A DNA stretch of 64,000 nt from Chitinophagaceae bacterium (lineage in GTDB: Bacteria > Bacteroidota > Bacteroidia > Chitinophagales > Chitinophagaceae): positions 62,001-126,000 of the forward strand of contig JADKJV010000002.1 in the NCBI GenBank assembly GCA_016720825.1, given 5' to 3'. The notes beneath the pieces were generated by a model. It did not search any database and was not told the origin of the DNA. It was given only the letters and a program-made list of their open reading frames with translations. The position numbers were made by a program, and so were the translations under genes. Shown here piece after piece: positions 1-9,456 of the stretch. The number at the start of each line of letters is the position of its first letter. Positions within the stretch are counted from its first letter, which is position 1.

Positions 1-422
1 GCATAACCCGTCAGTTCCCGGTTTGAGCCAATCACCCTGTGGCAGGGGATGATGATCGCAATATTGTTTTTTCCATTGGCATTGGCAACTGCCCTGGTGG
101 CTTTGGTATCGCCGGTGCGGCGGGCCAGTTCCAGGTAGCTGATTGTTTTACCGAAGGGGATACGCATCAGTTCACTCCACACTTCCTGCTGGAAAGGAGT
201 ACCGGGCTGGTTAAACGGAATATCAAACTGACGCAGTGCGCCCTGGAAATACTGGATCAATTGCTCCACGCAGTTAATAAGCATGGGAGAGAGGTTCTTC
301 TTCTTGGCGGCTGGTTTATCTGTGGTGTCATGGAAATGCACTTCACTGATAAATGAATCAGTGCCGCTGATGCGGATCAGCCCGACCGGGGAATGGTAAT
401 ATGTTGTATTGATGTCACCCAA
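1..422 (-). CDS. ogt: Methylated-DNA--protein-cysteine S-methyltransferase, 3' end outside window
   Basis: Repairs O6-alkylguanine by transferring the alkyl group to an active-site cysteine in a suicide reaction. The minus-strand translation contains the family active-site block IPCHRVIGSNREL at the window edge, preceded by a helix-turn-helix stretch reading FQQEVWSELMRIPFGKTISY. About 140 residues are visible and only the extreme C-terminus is missing. No ATG lies in frame near the expected N-terminus. A TTG at 420-422 gives a protein starting LGDINTTYYHSPVG, which matches the usual family start, and it overlaps the stop of csaA by 8 bases, suggesting translational coupling. The start codon is an inference; the family assignment is secure. 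Confidence 0.9.
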   Translation of the reverse strand, partial: MGDINTTYYHSPVGLIRISGTDSFISEVHFHDTTDKPAAKKKNLSPMLINCVEQLIQYFQGALRQFDIPFNQPGTPFQQEVWSELMRIPFGKTISYLELARRTGDTKATRAVANANGKNNIAIIIPCHRVIGSNRELTGY

Positions 423-750
423 TGGAAAGTCCGTTTGGCAGCGGCCTGTCGGCCTTCAATAAAATTACATCTTTGTTTTCATCATACACACCCAGCACCA
501 GGCATTCGCTCATAAAATCGGCCACCTGCCTGGGCGGGAAGTTAACTACCGCTATTACGGGCCTGTTCAGGAGATCAGCCGGCTGGTAATGCTTCGTTAC
601 CTGGGCAGAAGATTTGCGGATACCCAGTTCGGGGCCAAAATCAATCCATAATTTATACGCAGGCTTGCGGGCTTTGGGGAATTCCTGCACATCCACAATA
701 GTGCCGGTACGGATATCAATTTTGATGAAATCATCCCAACTGATTTGCAT
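415..750 (-). CDS. csaA: CsaA-like tRNA-binding domain protein
   Basis: A 111-residue protein that is essentially a single tRNA-binding OB-fold (EMAP/Trbp111 type), proposed in other bacteria to act as a chaperone or export-related factor. The N-terminus ISWDDFIKIDIRTGTIVDV, the central SSAQVTKHY and AVVNFPPRQVADFMSE, and the C-terminal PLPNGLSIG match Bacillus CsaA closely, and the length equals the family norm. I chose the ATG at 748-750 because upstream in-frame residues have no homology-like character. It is divergent from the oxidoreductase at 827 and overlaps the downstream ogt start. Confidence 0.9.
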   Translation of the reverse strand: MQISWDDFIKIDIRTGTIVDVQEFPKARKPAYKLWIDFGPELGIRKSSAQVTKHYQPADLLNRPVIAVVNFPPRQVADFMSECLVLGVYDENKDVILLKADRPLPNGLSIG

Positions 751-826
751 ACATTTATTTTTCTGTAAACTACCAAATAACCGGGATTGCCGGTCATTGA
801 AACAAATTTTAAAGTAAATTGGCCAT

Positions 827-2269
827 ATGACACCCATCAAAAAAGGAAGCTCCATTTCACGCCGTCAGTTTATCCGCAATGCAGGTATCGTGGGCGGTGT
901 ATTTATGATCGTTCCCCGCCACGTACTGGGCAGGGGTTATATTGCTCCCAGTGATAAACTGAATATTGCCGGTATCGGTGCCGGTGGTAAAGGTGCCAGC
1001 GATATTGCTGAATTTGCCAGGAGCCCGTTTGTAAACATTGTTTCACTTTGTGATGTGGATGACCGCCAGTCTAAAAAGTCACGCGAAGCATTCCCGAAAG
1101 CAACCTATTACCGTGATTTCAGGGAAATGCTTGCAAAAGAGAAAAATAATATTGACGCCTGCAGTATATCCACACCGGATAATACCCATGCCGTAGCAAC
1201 ACTCGCTGCCATGCAACTGGGCAAACACGTGTATACCCAAAAACCACTGACCCACGATATTTACGAAGCACGTATCCTGGCCGAAGCGGCTAAAAAATAC
1301 AAAGTGGTTACGCAAATGGGTAACCAGGGTGGTTCCGGCGACGGTGTAAGGCAAGCCAAAGAGATGATTGATGCAGGAATGATTGGTAAAGTGCTCGAGG
1401 CGCATGCCTGGACGAACAGGCCTGTTTGGCCACAGGGTATTCCCACGCCAACCGGCAGTTTTGAAATTCCCAAGGAACTCGACTGGGATCTCTGGCTGGG
1501 CCCTGCTAAAAAGATCGATTACAATCCCGCATACCTTCCCTTCAACTGGAGAGGCTGGTGGGCTTTCGGTACAGGTGCATTAGGTGATATGGCCTGTCAT
1601 ATCATGGATCCTATTTTCCGCATCCTGCCTATCGATTATCCCGATTCTGCCGAGTGCAGTGTGGCTACCGTCTGGAAAGAAATGTGGAATGATACACAGA
1701 ATCCGGAAGCTTGTCCGCCCGCTTCAATCATTCACCTGAATTACCCGAAGAAAAACGGCAAAGGCAATATCCGTGTGTCATGGTACGATGGTGGCCTGCT
1801 TCCTGAACGCCCTGCAGAACTGCAGCCCGGTGAAAAATTCGGCAACTGGGATGGTGGCGTTCTTTTCATTGGTAAAAAAGGCAAATTGTTGCTGGATTGT
1901 TATGGTGCTAATCCCCGTTTATTGCCCACTACACTGATGAATGAGAAGACTATGCCTGCACAAAAAATAAAAAGAGTTCCCGAAGGTCATTACCTGCAAT
2001 GGGTAAATGCCTGTATTGCCGGATATGGAAAAGGGGAAACCAGTTCACCGTTTGAATATGCAGGGCCTTTTACGGAAAGCATCCTGATGGGTAACCTGGC
2101 CATCCGCAGTTTCCTGTTGAAAAATCCCAAACTCACCGGATGGGATGATAAATACCTCGGCAGGCAGAAACTGCTGTGGGATGCCAAAAACATGAAGATT
2201 ACAAACTTTGATGAAGCCAACCAGTTTGTAAAACGTGAATACCGTGAAGGCTGGAAACTGGAACTCTAA
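827..2269 (+). CDS. Gfo/Idh/MocA family oxidoreductase with Tat-type signal
   Basis: A 480-residue NAD(P)-dependent sugar or inositol dehydrogenase-like protein. The N-terminus carries a twin-arginine signal (SRRQFIRNAGIVGG, residues 10-23) and a hydrophobic stretch, so it is probably exported to the periplasm. The Rossmann segment follows (LNIAGIGAGGKGASDI), then the family motif TQKPLTHDIYEAR with its conserved lysine-proline, and a C-terminal alpha/beta domain. Exported Gfo/Idh/MocA proteins of this kind are abundant in Bacteroidota and often act on glycosides; the substrate here cannot be read from the sequence. It runs tail-to-tail with the next gene, overlapping by 4 bases. Confidence 0.88.
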   Translation: MTPIKKGSSISRRQFIRNAGIVGGVFMIVPRHVLGRGYIAPSDKLNIAGIGAGGKGASDIAEFARSPFVNIVSLCDVDDRQSKKSREAFPKATYYRDFREMLAKEKNNIDACSISTPDNTHAVATLAAMQLGKHVYTQKPLTHDIYEARILAEAAKKYKVVTQMGNQGGSGDGVRQAKEMIDAGMIGKVLEAHAWTNRPVWPQGIPTPTGSFEIPKELDWDLWLGPAKKIDYNPAYLPFNWRGWWAFGTGALGDMACHIMDPIFRILPIDYPDSAECSVATVWKEMWNDTQNPEACPPASIIHLNYPKKNGKGNIRVSWYDGGLLPERPAELQPGEKFGNWDGGVLFIGKKGKLLLDCYGANPRLLPTTLMNEKTMPAQKIKRVPEGHYLQWVNACIAGYGKGETSSPFEYAGPFTESILMGNLAIRSFLLKNPKLTGWDDKYLGRQKLLWDAKNMKITNFDEANQFVKREYREGWKLEL

Positions 2270-3132
2270 TCAAGCAGTGCGATAAGATCAGCGAGTTCCT
2301 GCTGTTTGTGCAGGTCTTTATCCGTAGTAAAACATTTACTGAACTCTTCCAGTAACTGGCGGATCACCTGTTTATTGCTGCGTGCTTTGAATGATTCTCC
2401 CATTGGCGGAACACCAATCCTTTTAAAATAACTCTCCACATCCTGGTGTGTAAATACCTGTCCGGATGAGGGATCAATGAAGAATTCTATTTTATGCACC
2501 GGATCCGGCAGGTGTTCATCTGAATAGCCGGGTTTGAAATATGCGAGTATGAATTGCTGGGGTAAACTCACGGCCCTTACGGGAATATCAAGCATTTCAC
2601 AAAGCACGAGATAAAGAATGCCATTGCTGATCTGGTTACCGGTTTTTGTCTCAAGTGTTTTATGGATCAGGAAATCGTTTGGTTCTTTATACTGCAGCTC
2701 TTTTCCTTTGAGTCCGTAATAGCTGTATAAAATACTTGTAACGATATTAATCTGTTCCAGCGGTGTCAGGTAATTATTCAGCTCCAGCCAGATATTCCTG
2801 CGCACTTTTTCAATTTCCTGCATCACCGTGGTGGTGGTTAATTCAGGATACTGGAATTTACTGGTGAGTAATGCACCCAGTAACAGGTCGTGGTGTCCCG
2901 CCAGGCTCCACTGTTTGAAATCTTCTGCCAGGTCACGGTAATGGAGTTTGTGGATCAGCAGTTCAATGCGCTGCTGGATGTTTTCGTCGGGTGTTGTTTC
3001 CCAGAGATGTTCCAGGTTGGGGATAATATTCTTTCCGTAATCAACAATCTTGCTGGTTACAGCACCGAAGACTTCCTCATCCGGATCGTCTATCAGTGTA
3101 AATAATGCAGATATTTCCCTCGTTGTTTCCAT
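2266..3132 (-). CDS. SirB1/transglutaminase-like family protein
   Basis: A 288-residue protein whose C-terminal half resembles the Transglut_core2 (SirB1) family: TGNQISNGILYLVLCEMLDIPVRAV followed by a glutamine-phenylalanine segment (LPQQFILAYF) where relatives have GHF. The N-terminal third (ISALFTLIDDPDEEVFGAV) looks like HEAT-type helices, as seen in Bacteroidota members of the family. The biochemical activity of SirB1-like proteins is unclear; in some bacteria the gene sits near prmC/hemK, which is not the case here. No signal peptide is visible, so it is probably cytoplasmic. Confidence 0.75.
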   Translation of the reverse strand: METTREISALFTLIDDPDEEVFGAVTSKIVDYGKNIIPNLEHLWETTPDENIQQRIELLIHKLHYRDLAEDFKQWSLAGHHDLLLGALLTSKFQYPELTTTTVMQEIEKVRRNIWLELNNYLTPLEQINIVTSILYSYYGLKGKELQYKEPNDFLIHKTLETKTGNQISNGILYLVLCEMLDIPVRAVSLPQQFILAYFKPGYSDEHLPDPVHKIEFFIDPSSGQVFTHQDVESYFKRIGVPPMGESFKARSNKQVIRQLLEEFSKCFTTDKDLHKQQELADLIALLD

Positions 3133-3222
3133 GGTGGCGAATATGACACAATATCAAAAATTGTTGGGGAATGGAATAGTTAATGTTTTCCACAAATGAC
3201 TGGAAATGTGGAAATACATTTA

Positions 3223-3305
3223 ACCACAAAGTGCACAAAGGTTAAACAAAGGCCACAAAGTAATCTTCTTTGTGGCCTTTGTTTTCGCTTAGTGAACTTT
3301 GTGGT
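3223..3305. repeat. CAAAG-type palindromic intergenic repeat, copy 1
   Basis: Begins ACCACAAAGTGCACAAAG and ends with the complementary ACTTTGTGGT. Inside are further CACAAAG units that pair across a short AT-rich centre, giving one long imperfect hairpin. It lies just beyond the stop of the methyltransferase (minus strand). Six more copies occur in the window. A terminator or 3'-end role is inferred. Confidence 0.85.
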
Positions 3306-3310
3306 AAAAA

Positions 3311-4056
3311 TTATTTTCTCCCCGCCACCACCATCCAGTCCCATGGCTTTATGCCCTTCAGGAATGCCGGCGGTTTCAGAAACTCCGTATCCCATCCGTA
3401 TTCAATTTTCTCTATACGGCTCACCTCAAACCCAGCCATATTCAGTATCAGCTGCAATTCTTCTTTCAGGAAATGTTTATGCGGCACATCATCAATGTCT
3501 TTGTTCCCCTGCCTGATCTGGTTCCATTTTTCCTGTGCTTTGGCAGAAGTCATTTTCTTATTCAGGATCTGCTGATCCAGTTTCCAGCGTGTGGCAATAA
3601 CGGTGCTCAGCATATTAGATTCCAGGGAAGGGATGGAAAGAATCACGGTGCCGCCTTTGCGGATACAGCGTTTGAGGTTCTCAAAGAAAATATCCCGGTC
3701 TTTCTGGGAAGGAGTCAGGATCGCGTTGATACAAATGCAATGATCGGCCTTCGGGATTTTTGCTTTCTTATCCGACATATTAGCCCGCAGGTATTCCACA
3801 TTGGTATATTCCGGATATCGTTGCCTCGCGATTTCAAGGTTCTTTGCTGAGATATCAAGGGCCATTACTTTTTTAAAAGCAGGGAGAGTACCGGCAGCCA
3901 TTTTCCAATCGCACAGCCAATATCAATCACCGTTTTTTCCGGTGAAGCCAGTTTTTCAATTTCAGACCGGATCAGGGCTTTCTTGTCATTGTGCAGTACA
4001 TCAAAAATTTCATCATCATAGGCTGGAGCTATTTTCTCCCAGTAGTTTCTTTTCAT
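3311..4056 (-). CDS. Class I SAM-dependent methyltransferase, frameshifted
   Basis: Motif I (TVIDIGCAIGKWLPVLS) lies in the first 63 codons, which then hit a stop near 3865. The rest (KKVMALDISAKNLEIARQRYP and onward to a C-terminus ending GRK) continues in another frame from about 3890. Adding one base restores a 248-residue methyltransferase of normal length. The best candidate is one C in the CCC run, giving VLSPAFKKVMALDIS, which fits the family's motif I to acidic-loop spacing. The substrate is unknown; the fold resembles ubiE/type 11 or 12 methyltransferases. The gene lies downstream of topA and is separated from it by a hairpin terminator. Confidence 0.8.
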
Positions 4057-4075
4057 GGAAATGAAGGTAAAAGAA

Positions 4076-4099
4076 AATCCGGACTGGAGAGTCCGGATT
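4076..4099 (-). terminator. Intrinsic terminator after topA
   Basis: A perfect 9-bp stem, AATCCGGAC and GTCCGGATT, around a 6-base loop. On the minus strand it is followed by a T-rich tract (complement of AAAAGAAAA). It sits 8 bases past the topA stop and 20 bases before the methyltransferase ATG. Confidence 0.8.
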
Positions 4100-4106
4100 C
4101 AGTTTG

Positions 4107-6706
4107 TTATTTTTTCTTCGCCGCTTTTTTCGCTGGTGCCTTTTTGGCTGCCGGCTTTTTACTGGCGGTTGCTGCTTTTTTCTTTGCTGGTGCTTTCCTT
4201 ACTTTTTTGGTAAATGCGCCCGGAATCTCCAGCTCAATAAACTGTTTTACCTGGTCAAGCGTAAATGCTGCTGCCTCTTCCGGTGTATACCTGGTGTCAT
4301 CTGCTTTCTTCGGCACTTTGATCATCTTTTTACCGTAACGCAGGAAAGGACCCCAGCGGCCATTCTCCAGGGTGATTTTATCATCGGGCCAGCGCTGGAT
4401 ATAACGGTTGGCTTCTTTCTTGATCTTCGCTTCCACCAGTTCATTCATATCAGCCTGTGTGAGATGGTCGAAATTATATTTGCGGGGCACATTGATAAAC
4501 ATGCCATCCCATTTGATATAAGGACCAAAACGGCCTTTGCCTTTTATAATGGGTTTTTCCTGGAAATGCCCGACAGGCGCATCCGCAATTTTCTTTGCTT
4601 CAATAAAAGTAATGGCCTTTGCCAGGTCAACCGTTTGCAGGTCTGTTCCGCGGGGAATTGAAATAAATTCTTCACCCCATTTTACATAAGGGCCAAAACG
4701 GCCAACACTGACTGTAATATCTTTTTCATCCAGCTGACCCAGTACGCCCTGGATGCTGAACAGGTTCATCGCTTCTTCGTATGTAATCGTTTCAATACTT
4801 TGTCCCGTGGGAATCTTGGCAAAACGAGGTTTCTCTTCATCGTTTGCCTCACCAATCTGGATCATCGGCCCAAAGCGTCCCATACGTGCAACAACAGGCT
4901 TACCGGATTCCGCATCTACACCCAGTACACGTTCCCCTTTGATACGTTCAGCCGTTTCAATGGTTTTCTCCACATCCTTTTTAAACGGACTGTAGAAATC
5001 ATCAATCATTTTATTCCACTTCATCTTGCCTTCAGCCACTTCATCAAACTCACCTTCAATACGCGCGGTGAAGCCGTAATCCATGATGTCGTCGAAATAT
5101 TGTTTCAGGAAGTCGGTAACAACAAGACCCAGGTCCGAAGGGAATAATTTTGATTTTTCCGCACCGGTATTTTCGCTCGACATTTCTTTGGCCACTTTGT
5201 CAGCCTTCAGCCTGTACACGGCGAAATTCCGTACTACACCTTCTTTATCGCGTTTCTCCACATATCCTCTTTTCAGAATTGTTGAAATAGTGGGTGCATA
5301 AGTGGAGGGACTTCCGATACCGAGTTCTTCCAGTTTTTTCACCAGGGAGGCTTCCGTATAATCTGGGTGGGGCGACTGAATCTTTCTGTCGCTTTCATGT
5401 GTACAAAAGGTAAATCCTGTCCGGGTGTCAACGGCGGCAGCATGTTTTCATTATTTTCCTCCTCCTGCTCATCTTCATCTTTATCCTCACGGTACACTTT
5501 CAGGAAGCCGTCAAATTTCAGTACTTCACCGCTTGCGGTCAGTTCATCTTTATTGGTGGAAATAGAAATCTTCGCTGTTGTTTTTTCAAGTTCTGCATCT
5601 GCCATCTGGCAGGCCATCGTTCTTTTCCAGATCAGCTCATACAGTCTGGCCCATTCGGGTTCAGGAACGGTTGAATTGCTGGTATAGGTCGGACGGATCG
5701 CTTCGTGCGCTTCCTGTGCCGAATCATTTTTATTCTTGAACTTCCGGAACTGGTGGTATTCTTCACCATACATGCTTTTTACCGTATTGGTGATATCACC
5801 GAGCGCCGTATTACTCAGGTTCACACTGTCGGTACGCATATACGTGATATATCCGTTCTCATACAGTTTCTGTGCAATCAGCATGGTTCTCGAAACACCA
5901 TATCCCAGTTTGCGCGATGCTTCCTGTTGCAGGGTGGAAGTTGTAAAAGGAGGAGCTGGTGAACGTTTGCCGGGTTTCACCTGTACATCTGTAACGGTAT
6001 ATTTTGCGCCAATACAGCTTTTCAGGAATGACTCTGCATCATCGGCTGAGTTCTGTTTTTTGCCTTCAGCTGTGAACTGCACGTTGCGGTCTGAAACATC
6101 TTTCGCCGTAAATGCCGCTTCTATTTTAAATGTACTGACGGGGGTAAATGCATTGATCTCCCTTTCCCTTTCGGCAATCAGCCGCACGGCCACACTCTGC
6201 ACACGGCCTGCACTCAGGTTATTCCGCATACTCATCTTGCGCCATAAAACAGGGGAGAGCTCAAAACCCACAATCCTGTCAAGAATCCGGCGGGCCTGCT
6301 GGGCCATCACCAGGTTCATATCCAGTTTGCGGGGATTTTCAACTGCCGATAAGATAGCCGGCTTGGTAATTTCGTGGAAAACGATACGCTTGGTTGTGTT
6401 GGGATCCAGCCCCAGCACCTCACACAGATGCCAGCTGATGGCTTCCCCTTCACGGTCCTCATCCGTTGCCAGCCATACGTTCTTCTGCTTTGTTGCCAGT
6501 GACTTAAGTTCTTTTACCACTTTCTCTTTATCAGCCGGAACGATGTAGGATGGCTCAAAATTTTTCTCAATATTAATGCCCATGCCCGCTTTCTCCAGGT
6601 CCCTGATATGCCCGAAACAGCTTTTCACCTGGAAGTCCTTTCCCAGGATCTTCTCGATGGTTTTAGCTTTCGCAGGGCTCTCAACTATCAGCAAATTTTT
6701 CGCCAT
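4107..6706 (-). CDS. topA: DNA topoisomerase I, one-base frameshift
   Basis: Relaxes negative supercoils through a 5'-phosphotyrosyl intermediate. The N-terminal part (from 6706) shows the Toprim motifs LIVESPAKAKTIEKILG and WLATDEDREGEAISWHL and the active-site region GYITYMRTDSVNLS. The reading breaks near 5365 after RFSRPTQ, and the continuation (YTEASLVKKLEELGIGSPSTYAPT) is in the next frame. One extra base there restores a single 866-residue protein of normal length. The C-terminus has several Toprim_Crpt repeats (GRFGPYVKW, GRFGPYIKW, GRWGPFLRYG) instead of zinc fingers, and ends in a long Lys/Ala-rich tail. The enzyme is essential in most bacteria, so a sequencing or assembly error is the likely cause of the break. 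Confidence 0.93.
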
Positions 6707-6898
6707 AAGGATACTATATATAATGTATGTTCTTTCGTTTTAGAGGTCCGGATTACTCATCCAATTGTGCCGTTTTTTTGTCCGGCCATATAAACAAATA
6801 CCGCTTTTCAGCGGCGCAAATTAGAGCAAGAATAATAAAAATTTGGAGAAAACATTTGCCAGGTACTCATAATGGGGCCGGAAGGGGGTTGGTACATA

Positions 6899-6960
6899 GG
6901 CCTGAAACCCGCTACAGGCAAGGGTTTCAGCGGGTGTTAAAATTCTTTTTAGTTTTTTTC
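6899..6960. other. Hairpin region in the 331-bp gap upstream of topA
   Basis: The gap 6707-7037 holds no credible gene. Within it, GAAACCC (6904-6910) can pair with GGGTTTC (6922-6928), while the overlapping ACCCGCT (6907-6913) can instead pair with AGCGGGT (6929-6935). The two stems exclude each other. On the plus strand a T-rich tract follows. On the minus strand the region is either the 3' end of the lipase transcript or the 5' leader of topA. The rest of the gap is AT-rich and holds nothing I recognise. Confidence 0.5.
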
Positions 6961-7037
6961 GGGGACTTGATGCGAAAAGCACCGCAAATTTCCGCATAAA
7001 ACAACATCCGGTGCATTCATTTTTACCTTAAAACGGA

Positions 7038-7718
7038 TCAGTCTTTCATGAAATAGTCCGTCAGTTTTTCAGCCCATCTCCGGTACTCTTTGCCGGAAGG
7101 ATGCAGTCCGTCAGCAGCCAGTAAATCAGGCTGTCCGGCCGCTTCCCTCGTCCACGGCGTGATGTCTATATAATGTATCCGGTGGGCTTCCGTCATTTCC
7201 CGGTTTACCATATTATATGTATCAATTTCCCGGGCAATCTGAACCCGGTCCCGGCCCTCTGCATACGGGGTTACGCCCCAGTCGGGGATGGACAGCACCA
7301 CCACATGATCCGGATTGCCGCCGGCATAGCCCAAAGCCTGTTCAAGCAGGCCTGTAAATTCCACGCGGTACTGGTCAACCGATCGTCCCCGGTACTGATT
7401 ATTCACCCCGATCAGCAGGCTCACCCGGTCATATTTTTCCAGCAGGGGATATTCCAGGTTTGCAGCGTCAATGCCTGCTTTCAGCTCATCGGTCGTCCAG
7501 CCGGTGCGGGCTATAATCCGTGCATCTGTTTTTATCCCTTTTTGTTCCAGCAAATGAACAACCTGTGAAGGGAAATTTTCAGCGGCCGGTACCATTTCAC
7601 CAATGGTATAAGAATCGCCTAAAGCGAGGTAATGGAAAACGGGTTGGGGCTGCATACGTTTATCTTGATTAATAAATGAGCTCGCAGTAAAAAGCAATAA
7701 TACAAAAATCAGTTTCAT
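7038..7718 (-). CDS. SGNH/GDSL-type esterase or lipase
   Basis: A 226-residue secreted hydrolase. A hydrophobic signal segment (KLIFVLLLFTASSF) precedes block I with the catalytic serine (YLALGDSYTIGE). A block III equivalent reads LLIGVNNQYRG, and block V carries the Asp and His (ADGLHPSGKEY). The length fits small SGNH hydrolases of the lysophospholipase/arylesterase group. Its start codon overlaps the stop of the upstream alpha/beta hydrolase by 4 bases, so the two are co-transcribed and probably translationally coupled. The substrate is unknown. Confidence 0.88.
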   Translation of the reverse strand: MKLIFVLLLFTASSFINQDKRMQPQPVFHYLALGDSYTIGEMVPAAENFPSQVVHLLEQKGIKTDARIIARTGWTTDELKAGIDAANLEYPLLEKYDRVSLLIGVNNQYRGRSVDQYRVEFTGLLEQALGYAGGNPDHVVVLSIPDWGVTPYAEGRDRVQIAREIDTYNMVNREMTEAHRIHYIDITPWTREAAGQPDLLAADGLHPSGKEYRRWAEKLTDYFMKD

Positions 7719-8557
7719 AAAAAATCAAGGATCGTACGGCTGACTTTATTATCGCGGTAAATCCGCCGGTGGCCGAGTCCTGATGTAACTACGAAATGTA
7801 TATTGGGATGGTTTTCCTCTTTTACTTTTTGTGCGTCTGCCCAGGGTGTGGTATCATCGTCTTCATCATGTACCCAGAGCACCGAAGCCCTGATATGTTT
7901 CATCGCGCGGCGTATTGAATACCAGGCTGAACTGACTCCGCCTTTCTGTACAATGATTCTTTCAAATTCATCTCTCAGTGCAGGATCGAGTTTCAGGAAC
8001 CTGAAAAAACTATCAATGGCAGTGGGGGTTTCTGTAGCAGGTGCAATCAGCACCATTTTATGATTTGCGGTATGGTTGATTTCTTCCATGGCCAGTGCTG
8101 CCGCCAGTCCGCCAAATGAGTGGGCAATCATGGCATCCAGCGGTCCGAACTGCCTGTTAATTTCCAGGATCATTTTTTTATACAACGGCGCATTGATTTT
8201 TTTACCGCCGCTTCGTCCGTGTGCAGGTGCATCAAAAGCCAGCAATTCATATCCTTTTTTCACAAGCGGTTTGATATAACGGTCAAAATTCAGCACCGTA
8301 GATTCGTAACCATGTACGATCAGTGCTTTTTTATCACCTCCTTTATTCCAGCGCCAGCCGCGGATGGTGTCGCCTTCCAGTAAAAAATGCAGTGATTCAG
8401 CTTCCTTAAAAACAGGCGGGAACTTCTTTTTAACAATCCGTTGGGGGCTGCAGAACAAATCAAAGGCGGATGCAGCGGCTTTCCGCTTCGAGATGGCAGA
8501 AAGGAGGCTGAATTTGGTCCTGATATAAGATATGGCGAGTTTTTGTGCTAATTTCAT
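7715..8557 (-). CDS. Alpha/beta hydrolase
   Basis: A 280-residue cytoplasmic-looking hydrolase. The oxyanion strand reads ALIVHGYESTVLNFDRY, a short loop LLAFDAPAHGRSGGKK follows, and the nucleophile elbow is AHSFGGLAAA (serine near residue 135). The acid is in LWVHDEDDDTTPW and the histidine in TSGLGHRRIYRD near the C-terminus, so the catalytic triad is complete. I start it at the ATG at 8555-8557 (MKLAQKLAISYIRTKF) because the four extra upstream residues lack support. It is divergent from the DUF2520 gene, 47 bases away, and overlaps the downstream SGNH gene. Confidence 0.85.
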   Translation of the reverse strand: MKLAQKLAISYIRTKFSLLSAISKRKAAASAFDLFCSPQRIVKKKFPPVFKEAESLHFLLEGDTIRGWRWNKGGDKKALIVHGYESTVLNFDRYIKPLVKKGYELLAFDAPAHGRSGGKKINAPLYKKMILEINRQFGPLDAMIAHSFGGLAAALAMEEINHTANHKMVLIAPATETPTAIDSFFRFLKLDPALRDEFERIIVQKGGVSSAWYSIRRAMKHIRASVLWVHDEDDDTTPWADAQKVKEENHPNIHFVVTSGLGHRRIYRDNKVSRTILDFL

Positions 8558-8604
8558 ACTGGAATACAAATGTATTCTGCCGCTTGCTTACAACAATTTG
8601 TTTT

Positions 8605-9366
8605 ATGAAAATTGTGATTTTCGGAACCGGGAATGTTGCCACTGTGCTGGGAAGGAAATTCAAATCAGCAGGACATGATATTTTACAGGTAGTGGGACGA
8701 AATGCAAAGGAAGCCAGTGCCCTGGCTTATGAACTGGATACAATATCTACCGTTTACAAGAGTGCCATTGACAAGGGTGCCGATTTATACCTGATTGCCG
8801 TGAGCGACCATGCGATCACTTCAGTAATCGATAACCTGTATTTGCCCGGAAAAGTAATGGCGCATACCGCTGCATCAGTTCCCAAAGAAGTGCTGAAATC
8901 CGTTTCATCCCATTATGGCGTTTTTTACCCGCTGCAAAGCCTGCGTAAAGAGATGAAAGAAATCCCTGAAATACCGGTTTTTTATGAAGGGAATGATGAT
9001 GAAACGAAGTTGATGCTGGGCCGGCTGGCCGACAGTATTTCACCCGGGAATGTGGTGCATGCAGATGGTGATATGCGCGCCAAATTACATGTAGCTGCTG
9101 TTTTTGTAAGCAATTTCACCAATCACCTTTATGCTCTGGCTGCAGATTACTGCAGGAAAGAAGGGATTGATTTCAGGCAGCTGCAGCCTTTATTGGAAGA
9201 AACAGCCACCCGGATCAGGGATAATGCACCAGGCTCCGTACAAACAGGACCTGCACTGCGCCGTGACAGTGAAACCATTCAAAAACACCTGGCTTTACTG
9301 AAAGATCACCCCCAGATGAAAAATTTATACCTGTTACTCACTGAAAGTATCCAGCAAATGGGCTGA
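8605..9366 (+). CDS. Rossmann-like and DUF2520 domain protein
   Basis: A 253-residue protein with an N-terminal NAD(P)-binding glycine loop (KIVIFGTGNVATVLGRKF) and a C-terminal helical DUF2520 domain (AVFVSNFTNHLYALAADYC, then RRDSETIQKHLALL). The architecture resembles F420-dependent NADP reductase and ketopantoate reductase-like proteins; no substrate is established. The ATG at 8605 is chosen because the Rossmann strand begins immediately there. In related genomes (from memory) this gene often precedes kdsC, ubiA and maf, as it does here with a ferredoxin and IscX interposed. Confidence 0.85.
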   Translation: MKIVIFGTGNVATVLGRKFKSAGHDILQVVGRNAKEASALAYELDTISTVYKSAIDKGADLYLIAVSDHAITSVIDNLYLPGKVMAHTAASVPKEVLKSVSSHYGVFYPLQSLRKEMKEIPEIPVFYEGNDDETKLMLGRLADSISPGNVVHADGDMRAKLHVAAVFVSNFTNHLYALAADYCRKEGIDFRQLQPLLEETATRIRDNAPGSVQTGPALRRDSETIQKHLALLKDHPQMKNLYLLLTESIQQMG

Positions 9367-9456
9367 TAACCGATTAAATCCGGTTTTCCCGAACAAGTAA
9401 ATAACTTGATTGTTTTTCAGATACATTTGCAACCGGACAGAAAAACAGCTGAATAG

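Noticed and set aside
3180..3575. Overlapping reading frames on both strands near 3.2-3.5 kb
   Set aside because: Their distinctive Thr-Lys and Leu-Cys-Gly-Leu-Cys strings are translations of the CAAAG palindrome; the rest is antisense to the methyltransferase.
3860..3900. Possible programmed -1 frameshift in the methyltransferase: A AAA AAG directly before the zero-frame stop, with the downstream frame at -1
   Set aside because: The heptamer is the classical slippery form, but a missing C in the nearby CCC run gives a better protein (VLSPAFKKVMALDIS), and the window is full of homopolymer indels. No downstream pseudoknot is evident.
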